Positions 8,176 to 14,583 of a DNA stretch of 14,583 bases are shown in pieces. The DNA is from Chitinophagaceae bacterium. Lineage in GTDB: Bacteria; Bacteroidota; Bacteroidia; Chitinophagales; Chitinophagaceae. Position 1 is the first letter of the stretch. Each line of letters opens with the position of its first letter. A program made the position numbers and the translations under genes. The notes beneath the pieces were generated by a model. That model was not told the origin of the DNA. It saw only the letters and a program-made list of their open reading frames with translations, and made no database searches. The stretch covers positions 1 through 14,583 of the forward strand of contig CANKGM010000024.1 of assembly GCA_947481355.1 (NCBI GenBank). Reading direction: 5' to 3'.

Positions 8176-9423
8176 ATGCAAAAGGGAAATATACATATGA
8201 AGCAATATTCATTGGGAGGCATTACTAGCGGAACACTTGGTGATAAAGTTGTTTGGGCTATTGTAGTATTGCTTACTATGATGAGTTTATTGGTTGTTTA
8301 TAGTAGTACAGGTACTTTGGCATATAAACTATCAAAAAGTACAGAGTCTTATCTATTTAAGCAATTTGCATTTATCGCTGTTGGGGTAGTCATTATCTAT
8401 TTTGCTCACCTTGTGAATTATTCTATTTACTCTAAAGTTGCGCAAATATTATTTATTGCTTCTATTCCTCTTCTAATCTATACACTTTTCTTCGGTACTA
8501 ATTTAAATGATGCTAACAGATGGATTAGACTCCCTATCATAAATCTCACATTTCAAACGTCTGATCTAGCTAAGCTTGCTTTGTTTATGTATTTAAGTAG
8601 GCAGTTGAGCAAACGGCAAGAAGTAATTAAGGATTTTAAAAAAGGATTCCTGCCATTAATAATACCTGTCTTTGTTATTTGTGGTTTAATTGCCCCTGCT
8701 AATCTATCCACTGCTTTGCTCACTGGAGCCACTAGCTTAATCCTATTGTTTATAGGACGAGTTAGTTTAAAACATATTGGATTAGTGATATTGATTGCAG
8801 CAATTCCTGTTTCTTTTCTTATTGGATTTGCGAAAATGTATTACAATGAGACTGAAGGGCATGCTGATCCGATGCCTAGTATGCTAAGAAAAGGAAGGAT
8901 AGAGACATGGATTAAACGTGTTCAAAGTTTTATGTATGCTGATAAGGAAGAGTCTTCGTATCAAGTGCAACAAGCAAAAATTGCCATTGCAAAAGGGGGG
9001 TGGGCTGGCTTAGGTCCAGGAAACAGTGAAGCCAGAAACTTTCTTCCGCATCCATATTCAGATTTTATTTATTCAATTATTATTGAAGAGTATGGCTTTG
9101 CGGGCGGTGTAGCCGTTTTATTAATTTATTTATTGTTTTTGTATCGATGTATTCGAATTATGAAAAAATGCCCATATGCCTTCGGCGCATTTCTTTCTCT
9201 TGGTCTGAGTTTCACACTTGTTATTCAGGGAATGGCTAATATGGCGGTTAATGTTAACCTCTTTCCTGTAACTGGTGTAACACTTCCTCTAATTAGTATG
9301 GGAGGGAGTTCATTTTTGTTCACTTGCCTTGCCATTGGAATCATCCTCAGCGTTGCACGAAATATAGAACTGCGAGAAGGTAAGCAAGTATCACCAAAAC
9401 AATCAGATAGTGAAGTAGCATGA
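8176..9423 (+). CDS. ftsW: Septal peptidoglycan glycosyltransferase FtsW (SEDS family)
   Basis: FtsW polymerises lipid II into septal glycan strands together with FtsI. The 415-residue protein has about ten hydrophobic spans (first at about 24-43) and a large outside loop between spans 7 and 8. That loop ends in the SEDS signature LPHPYSDFIYSIIIEEYG; Asp296 in SDF aligns with the essential aspartate of FtsW/RodA. The last loop carries VTLPLISMGGSS, typical of the family. FtsW rather than RodA is favoured by its place between murD and murG. A second ATG at 8197, preceded by AAAGGGA at 8180-8186, would shorten the protein by seven residues and cannot be excluded. The stop overlaps the murG start (ATGA). 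Confidence 0.94.
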   Translation: MQKGNIHMKQYSLGGITSGTLGDKVVWAIVVLLTMMSLLVVYSSTGTLAYKLSKSTESYLFKQFAFIAVGVVIIYFAHLVNYSIYSKVAQILFIASIPLLIYTLFFGTNLNDANRWIRLPIINLTFQTSDLAKLALFMYLSRQLSKRQEVIKDFKKGFLPLIIPVFVICGLIAPANLSTALLTGATSLILLFIGRVSLKHIGLVILIAAIPVSFLIGFAKMYYNETEGHADPMPSMLRKGRIETWIKRVQSFMYADKEESSYQVQQAKIAIAKGGWAGLGPGNSEARNFLPHPYSDFIYSIIIEEYGFAGGVAVLLIYLLFLYRCIRIMKKCPYAFGAFLSLGLSFTLVIQGMANMAVNVNLFPVTGVTLPLISMGGSSFLFTCLAIGIILSVARNIELREGKQVSPKQSDSEVA

Positions 9424-10526
9424 AATTAAAAAGAATAATCATAGCAGGAGGAGGAACTGGAGGGCATATTTTCCCTGCCATAGCTGTTGCAAAAGCATTG
9501 CAACGGATTGAGCCTGCTATTGAAATACTTTTTATTGGGGCTAAAGGGAAAATGGAAATGGAAAAAGTTCCACAAGCTGGATTTAAGATTGAGGGCTTAG
9601 ATATTACTGGGTTTAATAGATCTAGTATGTGGAAAAATTGGAGCTTACCATTCAAATTGATTAGAAGTTTTGTTCAAGTAAAAAATATTTTTAAAGACTT
9701 TAAACCTGATGCTGTATTTGGAGTTGGAGGCTATTCTAGTTTTCCAGTATTGAAATACGCTCAACGAAAAGGAATACCATCTTTCTTGCATGAGTCTAAC
9801 TCCATTGCTGGGAAGTCGAATATCATCCTTGGTAAAAATGCGGATTTGGTAATGGTTGCCAATGATGAGCTTAAGAGATATTTCCCCCAAGAAAAGATAT
9901 TCATTTCTGGTAATCCTATACGTCACGAAATTGCTCATTCAACTGTTTTGAAAGAAGAAGCAATAGACTTCTTTGGATTGAAAAAAGATAAACTAACGGT
10001 CTTAGTAGTTGGAGGAAGTTTAGGGGCGAAAAGCATCAATAGCGCAATTTCAATGGGGATAGATAAGATTGTAAATGCCAATCTTCAACTCATTTGGCAA
10101 ACTGGTAAAAGTTCTGTCAATACCATTGATGAATCTTTATGGAATAAAAAAGAAATATTCATTTCAGAATTCATTAATAAGATGAATTATGCATACTTGG
10201 CTGCAGACATAGTTATATCAAGGGCAGGAGCAATTGCCATAGCTGAACTATGTGCAATGAAAAAAGCCTCAGTGTTAGTGCCCTTCCCATTTGCGTCCGA
10301 GGATCATCAAACTGCAAATGCTATGGAGTTGGTTAATAATCATGCTGCAATGATGGTGGCCGACAAAGATGTTTCAGAAAAATTAGTGGATACAGTGATA
10401 CAACTGGTTCAAGACAGATTAACATGTGATAGGATTTCAACAGCTGCCGGAAGCATGTTCATACAAGATGCCGATATGCTGATTGCAAATAAAATTATTG
10501 AAAAATTAGAATTAAGGAATGACTGA
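9420..10526 (+). CDS. murG: UDP-GlcNAc:undecaprenyl-PP-MurNAc-pentapeptide GlcNAc transferase MurG
   Basis: MurG is the peripheral membrane GT28-family enzyme on the cytoplasmic face that adds GlcNAc to lipid I to form lipid II. The 368-residue protein (E. coli 355) has two Rossmann domains. The N-terminal one begins IIIAGGGTGGHIFPA (Gly10-His16), with a second glycine motif FGVGGYSSFP and the HESNSIAGKSN segment. The C-terminal one has VVGGSLGAKSIN, SRAGAIAIAEL and the UDP-GlcNAc-binding stretch PFPFASEDHQTANA. The ATG overlaps the ftsW stop by four nt and the 3' end overlaps murC by eight nt, indicating translational coupling. Confidence 0.97.
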   Translation: MKLKRIIIAGGGTGGHIFPAIAVAKALQRIEPAIEILFIGAKGKMEMEKVPQAGFKIEGLDITGFNRSSMWKNWSLPFKLIRSFVQVKNIFKDFKPDAVFGVGGYSSFPVLKYAQRKGIPSFLHESNSIAGKSNIILGKNADLVMVANDELKRYFPQEKIFISGNPIRHEIAHSTVLKEEAIDFFGLKKDKLTVLVVGGSLGAKSINSAISMGIDKIVNANLQLIWQTGKSSVNTIDESLWNKKEIFISEFINKMNYAYLAADIVISRAGAIAIAELCAMKKASVLVPFPFASEDHQTANAMELVNNHAAMMVADKDVSEKLVDTVIQLVQDRLTCDRISTAAGSMFIQDADMLIANKIIEKLELRND

Positions 10527-11889
10527 TTTTATCAACATAGCACAAATTAAAAAAGTTTACTTCATTGGAGTTGGAGGTATTGGTATGAGCGCCATTGCTC
10601 GTTTCTTCCATGCTAGAGGCGTTTTTGTTGCTGGATATGATAAGACGCCTACAGCACTGACTGATCAACTTGTAAAAGAAGGTATTCTTGTTCATTTTGT
10701 TGATGATCCTTCTTACTGCACATCAGATTTCGACGCCATTGTATATACTCCGGCAATTCCTTCCGACAACATGATTTTAAATCACTGTCGTTCCAATGGG
10801 ATGAATTTAATGAAGCGGAGTGATATGTTGCAGATTATTTCAAGAGATACGTATAACATCTGTATCGCTGGAACGCATGGTAAGACAACTATAAGCACAA
10901 TGGTTGCACATATTTTAAGACATACAGAGTTTGGATGTAATGCATTTTTGGGAGGAATATCTTCAAATTATAATACCAATTTTTGGAGTAATCCTAAACC
11001 TGTTTGTGTTATTGAAGCCGATGAATATGATAGAAGTTTTCTTAAGCTGCATCCAAATATTATAGGCATTACAGCAATGGACGCTGATCATCTCGACATA
11101 TATGGAACGGCATATGAAGTAGAAGAATCATTTTTAGCATTCACTCGAAACTTAAAGGAATCAGGACTCCTGATTTCTAAAAAAGGTATTCAGCGTGAAG
11201 CTGAATTATTTGCAGCAAATCATTTCACCTATCATATCAACAATAAAGACGCCGATATTTATATTTCTAATTTAGAAATTGAAAACGGAGCATATCTGTA
11301 CGATATTATTGGAAAAGGATGGAAACTCAATGGTGTTAAATTAAATATGGGTGGCTTACATAATGTTGAAAATACATTGGTCGCTATAACAATCGCAAAA
11401 TATTTAGGCATAGAAGAGGATAAAATAAAATTGGCCGTTGAAGAATTTAAGGGAGTGAAAAGAAGATTTGAATTTATCATCAAATCTGATGATAAGGTAT
11501 ACATAGATGATTACGCACACCATCCCGAAGAATTACGTGCACTCATAACAGGAGTAAGATCATTATACCCCCATGAAAAAATAACCATTCTGTTTCAGCC
11601 ACATTTATTCAGTCGGACAAGAGATTTTGCTGAAGGGTTTGCAGAAAGTCTTGATTTGGCTGACGAAGTGTTGTTATTACCTATTTATCCTGCAAGGGAA
11701 TTGCCGATTGAAGGGGTAGATAGTAGCTTGATTTCTCGAAGGATGAAAGCTAGCGTAACTCTAGTGGAAAAAGATGAAGTAGTTCAGATAATTAGTAATA
11801 GCGATCAAAAGTTGTTCATTACTGCCGGAGCTGGTGATATTGATAAATTAATAGACCCATTAAAAAAGGCATTGATAGGTAATTCATGA
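10519..11889 (+). CDS. murC: UDP-N-acetylmuramate--L-alanine ligase MurC
   Basis: MurC is the first Mur ligase, joining L-alanine to UDP-MurNAc with ATP. The 456-residue protein has the family's usual length. It shows the N-terminal FIGVGGIGMSAIARF nucleotide-binding motif, the MurC-type P-loop IAGTHGKTT (Lys122), EADEYDRSF, the DADHLDIYG segment, GVKRRFE, DDYAHHPEE and FQPHLFSRTRDF; the last two are MurC/Mpl hallmarks. Placement in dcw beside murG and ftsQ favours MurC over the recycling ligase Mpl. The ATG lies inside the murG end (8-nt overlap), with AAGGA immediately upstream. The TGA overlaps the ftsQ ATG. Confidence 0.97.
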   Translation: MTDFINIAQIKKVYFIGVGGIGMSAIARFFHARGVFVAGYDKTPTALTDQLVKEGILVHFVDDPSYCTSDFDAIVYTPAIPSDNMILNHCRSNGMNLMKRSDMLQIISRDTYNICIAGTHGKTTISTMVAHILRHTEFGCNAFLGGISSNYNTNFWSNPKPVCVIEADEYDRSFLKLHPNIIGITAMDADHLDIYGTAYEVEESFLAFTRNLKESGLLISKKGIQREAELFAANHFTYHINNKDADIYISNLEIENGAYLYDIIGKGWKLNGVKLNMGGLHNVENTLVAITIAKYLGIEEDKIKLAVEEFKGVKRRFEFIIKSDDKVYIDDYAHHPEELRALITGVRSLYPHEKITILFQPHLFSRTRDFAEGFAESLDLADEVLLLPIYPARELPIEGVDSSLISRRMKASVTLVEKDEVVQIISNSDQKLFITAGAGDIDKLIDPLKKALIGNS

Positions 11890-12854
11890 TCACAAAAAAG
11901 AAAATATATCATGTATTAGGACTTGTTTGTTGGGGATTACTCCTAGCAGGGGTTGTGACTTTGCTAGTTAGTGCAATTAAGAATGAAAATTCTATTCTGT
12001 GTAAAAAAGTAGAAATAAAATTAATTGATAACAAGGCATACAAAATGCTTGATGAAGGTGAAATATTTTCATCCTTATGGCCTGAAGAGAAAAATGGGTT
12101 TAGGTATGGCAAAAATCCATCCTTATTCGACTTGCGAAAACTAGAAAAAAGACTTGAAAAAAATCCTTGGGTATTTTCTTCTGATTTTTATCTTGATCAA
12201 CATAGAACGCTTCACGTTGATGTTCAACAAAGGACTCCTCTGGCTAGGGGATTTACGCCAGATGGCAACTCATTCTTTATTGATAAGTCTTATTCTATTT
12301 TACCTGTAAAGTCGAATGATGTTATTTCATTACCTGTCTTTACTAATTTTTATATTAATCCTGCTACTGCCACTGCTAAAGATTCTGTAATGCTTAAGCG
12401 AATTATTTCGCTTTCAGAATTTATTATACTTGATAGTTTTTGGATGGCTCAAGTAGAAACAATTAATATTTCCTCTGATGGAACTTTTGAATTAACTACC
12501 CAAGTAGGAGATCAAAATATTCTACTGGGTGAGAGGGATGATTGGATGAATGTCTTTGCGAAATTGAAAGTCCTCTATCAACATTTGAGCAGAGAGAATG
12601 GTTGGAGTAAGTATGAAAAAATTGATTTACAATTTAAGGATCAAGTTGTTTGCGTTAGAAAAAATTCGAGCTACAAAATAATGGATTCGACATTCATTCA
12701 AAATTCGTCTTCATTTGAAATCCCGGATTCAACTCAAAATCAACCTTCAATTAACAAGTCGCAAGAAAAAACACGTCAATTAGATAAAAAAAATACTTCA
12801 ACTGCGCAAAAAAATAATTCAATAAAAACTGTTTTCCCTAAGAAAAAAAAATAA
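11886..12854 (+). CDS. ftsQ: Cell division protein FtsQ
   Basis: FtsQ is a bitopic divisome assembly protein. The 322-residue product has a short basic cytoplasmic N-terminus (MITKKK), one membrane span at about residues 10-31, a POTRA-like region at about 35-115 containing the LRKLEKRLEKNPWV stretch, and a beta-rich FtsQ domain to about 255. The last 60 or so residues are low-complexity, rich in Ser, Gln, Asn and Lys, and end in KKKK. They are probably disordered and periplasmic. FtsQ is poorly conserved; the call relies on topology, the POTRA-type segment and the murC-ftsQ-ftsA position. The start overlaps the murC stop (ATGA). The stop follows nine consecutive A residues (12843-12851). Confidence 0.9.
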   Translation: MITKKKIYHVLGLVCWGLLLAGVVTLLVSAIKNENSILCKKVEIKLIDNKAYKMLDEGEIFSSLWPEEKNGFRYGKNPSLFDLRKLEKRLEKNPWVFSSDFYLDQHRTLHVDVQQRTPLARGFTPDGNSFFIDKSYSILPVKSNDVISLPVFTNFYINPATATAKDSVMLKRIISLSEFIILDSFWMAQVETINISSDGTFELTTQVGDQNILLGERDDWMNVFAKLKVLYQHLSRENGWSKYEKIDLQFKDQVVCVRKNSSYKIMDSTFIQNSSSFEIPDSTQNQPSINKSQEKTRQLDKKNTSTAQKNNSIKTVFPKKKK

Positions 12855-12858
12855 ACAC

Positions 12859-14283
12859 ATGAATAACTCTCAAGAAAATTCATCATCCACTTCTCAACAT
12901 AACATCAGTAAACAGACAGCTATGACAAATGATCAACCAATCATAGTAGGCCTTGACATTGGGACTACTAAGATCGCAGCAATTGCAGGCAGAAAAAATG
13001 AATTTGGAAAACTGGAAATCCTCGGGTTTGGATTAGCAAGTAGTAATGGAGTGCAGCATGGTATGGTTTTAAACATTGATCAAACCATAAAGGCAATTGA
13101 AACAGCATTAAAAAATTGTTATGAGTCAAATCCTGGTTTAGAGATAAACGAGGTTTATGTTGGTATTGCAGGTCATCATATCAAAAGTCTGCAAACTAGA
13201 GGAGATATCGTAAGAAGATCCACTGATGATGAAATCAAGCAATTTGAAATTGATCAACTTGTAGCCGATCAATATAAAACATATATCCCTGCGGGTGATC
13301 AAATCATTGATGTTATTCCACAGGAATTTACAGTAGATAATTTTCAGAACATTGCGGATCCAATTGGATATACTGGCGTAAAAATCGGTGCTAATTTCCA
13401 TATCATCACTGGTGATCGAAACGCAATACGAAATATAAATCGCAGTGTTGAAAAAACTGGATTGAAAGTAAAAGATCTCGTCCTTCAACCACTTGCATCT
13501 TCTGCTGCAGTTATGAGTGAACAGGACATCGAAGCTGGAATCGCAATTCTTGATATAGGTGGTGGAACAACAGACCTTGCGGTATTTTATGAAGGTATTT
13601 TAAAACATACTGCAGTAATTCCTTTTGGTGGAGAGAATATAACTACGGATATCAAATTAGGGTTAGGTGTATTAAAGACACAGGCCGAACAAATGAAAAT
13701 ACAGTTCGGTAGCGCATTAGCTGATGCAGCTCAAAATAACGCCTTTATAAAAATACCTGGCTTGCGTGGGATGCCTTCTCGCGACATTAGTGTTAAAAAT
13801 CTAGCTGGAATCATACAAGCTAGAATGAGTGAGATTTTAGCCTTTGTTACTTTCCATTTGAAACAAGTTGGTCTAGATAGCAAAATGTTAAATGGTGGTA
13901 TTGTTTTAACTGGGGGTGGTGCACAACTCAAGCATTTAATTCAGCTTACTGAATATGTTACGGGATTAAACGCACGAATAGGCTACCCTAATGAACATTT
14001 AGCCGCTAATCATTTTCCTGGATTAGAAAAACCGATGTATTCTACTTGTATAGGTCTAATCCTTAAAGGGTATAATGTTTATGAGAATAATTTGAATAGA
14101 CTTCATGTTGAACAAAAGCGCACTGCATTAAGAAGTCGATTGTCTGAAACTGAGATTCTTAAAGAAGAAGTAGTAGCTCAGCCTGTAGAAATTAAAGGGA
14201 GGAAAACACTTTCAGATTTCATGAACTCAATCAAAGATGGTCTAATAGATTTGTTCAAAGAGGAAGGCGATAAACAATTGTAA
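12859..14283 (+). CDS. ftsA: Cell division protein FtsA
   Basis: FtsA is the actin-like ATPase that anchors FtsZ filaments to the membrane and links them to the other divisome proteins. The 474-residue protein shows actin-fold nucleotide motifs: phosphate-1 GLDIGTTK (Asp33), phosphate-2 DIGGGTTD (Asp232-Asp239) and the adenosine motif LTGGGAQL (Gly352-Gly354). The FtsA-specific SHS2/1C domain lies between the first two, at about residues 105-190. The C-terminus, from about residue 451 (LSDFMNSIKDGLIDLFK), can form an amphipathic helix like the membrane-targeting helix of FtsA. About 25 polar Ser/Asn/Gln-rich residues precede the core. An in-frame ATG at 12922 would remove 21 of these, so the start is uncertain. 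It begins four nt after ftsQ. Confidence 0.96.
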   Translation: MNNSQENSSSTSQHNISKQTAMTNDQPIIVGLDIGTTKIAAIAGRKNEFGKLEILGFGLASSNGVQHGMVLNIDQTIKAIETALKNCYESNPGLEINEVYVGIAGHHIKSLQTRGDIVRRSTDDEIKQFEIDQLVADQYKTYIPAGDQIIDVIPQEFTVDNFQNIADPIGYTGVKIGANFHIITGDRNAIRNINRSVEKTGLKVKDLVLQPLASSAAVMSEQDIEAGIAILDIGGGTTDLAVFYEGILKHTAVIPFGGENITTDIKLGLGVLKTQAEQMKIQFGSALADAAQNNAFIKIPGLRGMPSRDISVKNLAGIIQARMSEILAFVTFHLKQVGLDSKMLNGGIVLTGGGAQLKHLIQLTEYVTGLNARIGYPNEHLAANHFPGLEKPMYSTCIGLILKGYNVYENNLNRLHVEQKRTALRSRLSETEILKEEVVAQPVEIKGRKTLSDFMNSIKDGLIDLFKEEGDKQL

Positions 14284-14337
14284 AAAAAACGAAACCAAGA
14301 TTTCAATATTCTAATCCAAATTCTAAAAAAAATCAAT

Positions 14338-14583
14338 ATGATTCAATTTGACCTCCCTAAGGAACAATCATCCATTTTAAAAGTTATTGGTGTAGGTGGT
14401 GGCGGAAGCAATGCTGTTAATTATATGCACAGCTTGGGCATCACTGGAGTTGATTTTATGGTATGCAATACAGATGCACAAGCGCTTGCATTAAGTAAGG
14501 TTCCAAATAAAATTCAACTTGGACCTTCGCTTACTCAAGGTCTAGGAGCAGGTGCTAATCCTCAAATTGGTCGGCAAGCTACA
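14338..14583 (+). CDS. ftsZ: Cell division protein FtsZ (5' part, cut by window end)
   Basis: FtsZ is the tubulin-like GTPase that forms the division ring. Only the first 82 codons are present, and the frame stays open to the window edge. The translation begins MIQFDLPKEQSS and contains the N-terminal GTP-binding glycine motif IGVGGGGSNAVN, VCNTDAQAL, and IQLGPSLTQGLGAGANP, all diagnostic. The ATG is preceded by A-rich sequence (AAAATCAAT) with no Shine-Dalgarno; a similar AAATCAATAT lies just before mraZ at 81-90. The 54-nt gap after ftsA (14284-14337) is A-rich and holds no recognisable gene, hairpin terminator or clear promoter. Confidence 0.97.
   Translation, partial: MIQFDLPKEQSSILKVIGVGGGGSNAVNYMHSLGITGVDFMVCNTDAQALALSKVPNKIQLGPSLTQGLGAGANPQIGRQAT

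Noticed and set aside
14284..14337. Gap between ftsA and ftsZ as a terminator or small RNA
   Set aside because: It has A-runs but no GC-rich inverted repeat followed by a T-run on the coding strand; it looks like a plain A-rich leader.
1..14583. Mobile element, defence system, CRISPR array or other novel system
   Set aside because: Every frame of substance belongs to the dcw cluster in its expected order. No terminal inverted repeats, transposase, integrase, tRNA or spaced repeat array was seen beyond the operator repeats.

Overview
The window is a nearly complete dcw (division and cell wall) cluster from a member of the Bacteroidota. All genes are on the + strand and tightly packed, from an operator/promoter region just upstream of mraZ to the first 82 codons of ftsZ. 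Evidence for Bacteroidota: low GC; the gene order mraZ-rsmH-ftsL-ftsI-murE-mraY-murD-ftsW-murG-murC-ftsQ-ftsA-ftsZ with no murF, ddl or murB; few Shine-Dalgarno sequences; a short FtsL-like protein; a class B PBP with a C-terminal PASTA domain; and an enlarged MraY. The FtsZ start (MIQFDLPKEQSS) looks most like Chitinophagaceae/Chitinophagia. That finer placement is recall-based inference.

Layout. Positions 1-92 hold the control region: three GTG-core repeats spaced exactly 10 bp apart, which look like an MraZ operator, interleaved with a possible Bacteroidota-type promoter. Positions 93-1512 hold mraZ (regulator) and rsmH (16S rRNA methyltransferase). Positions 1553-4050 hold the bitopic division proteins FtsL and FtsI. 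Positions 4053-8167 hold murE, mraY and murD. Positions 8176-9423 hold ftsW. Positions 9420-11889 hold murG and murC. Positions 11886-14283 hold ftsQ and ftsA, followed by a 54-nt gap and the truncated ftsZ.

The genes form one functional unit. MurC, MurD and MurE add L-Ala, D-Glu and (from the DNPR motif) meso-diaminopimelate to UDP-MurNAc. MraY moves the precursor onto undecaprenyl phosphate, MurG adds GlcNAc to give lipid II, and FtsW and FtsI polymerise and crosslink it at the septum. FtsL and FtsQ are membrane-anchored assembly factors, and FtsA ties the FtsZ ring to the membrane. Gaps range from -8 to +54 nt, with overlaps at ftsW/murG, murG/murC and murC/ftsQ, so co-transcription and translational coupling are likely.

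I found no RNA gene, mobile element, CRISPR array, pseudogene or convincing terminator, and no sign of an undescribed system. The most interesting points are the three-unit putative MraZ operator, several TTG starts, the extra segments in MraY, and the low-complexity FtsQ tail ending in a nine-A run at the stop codon.
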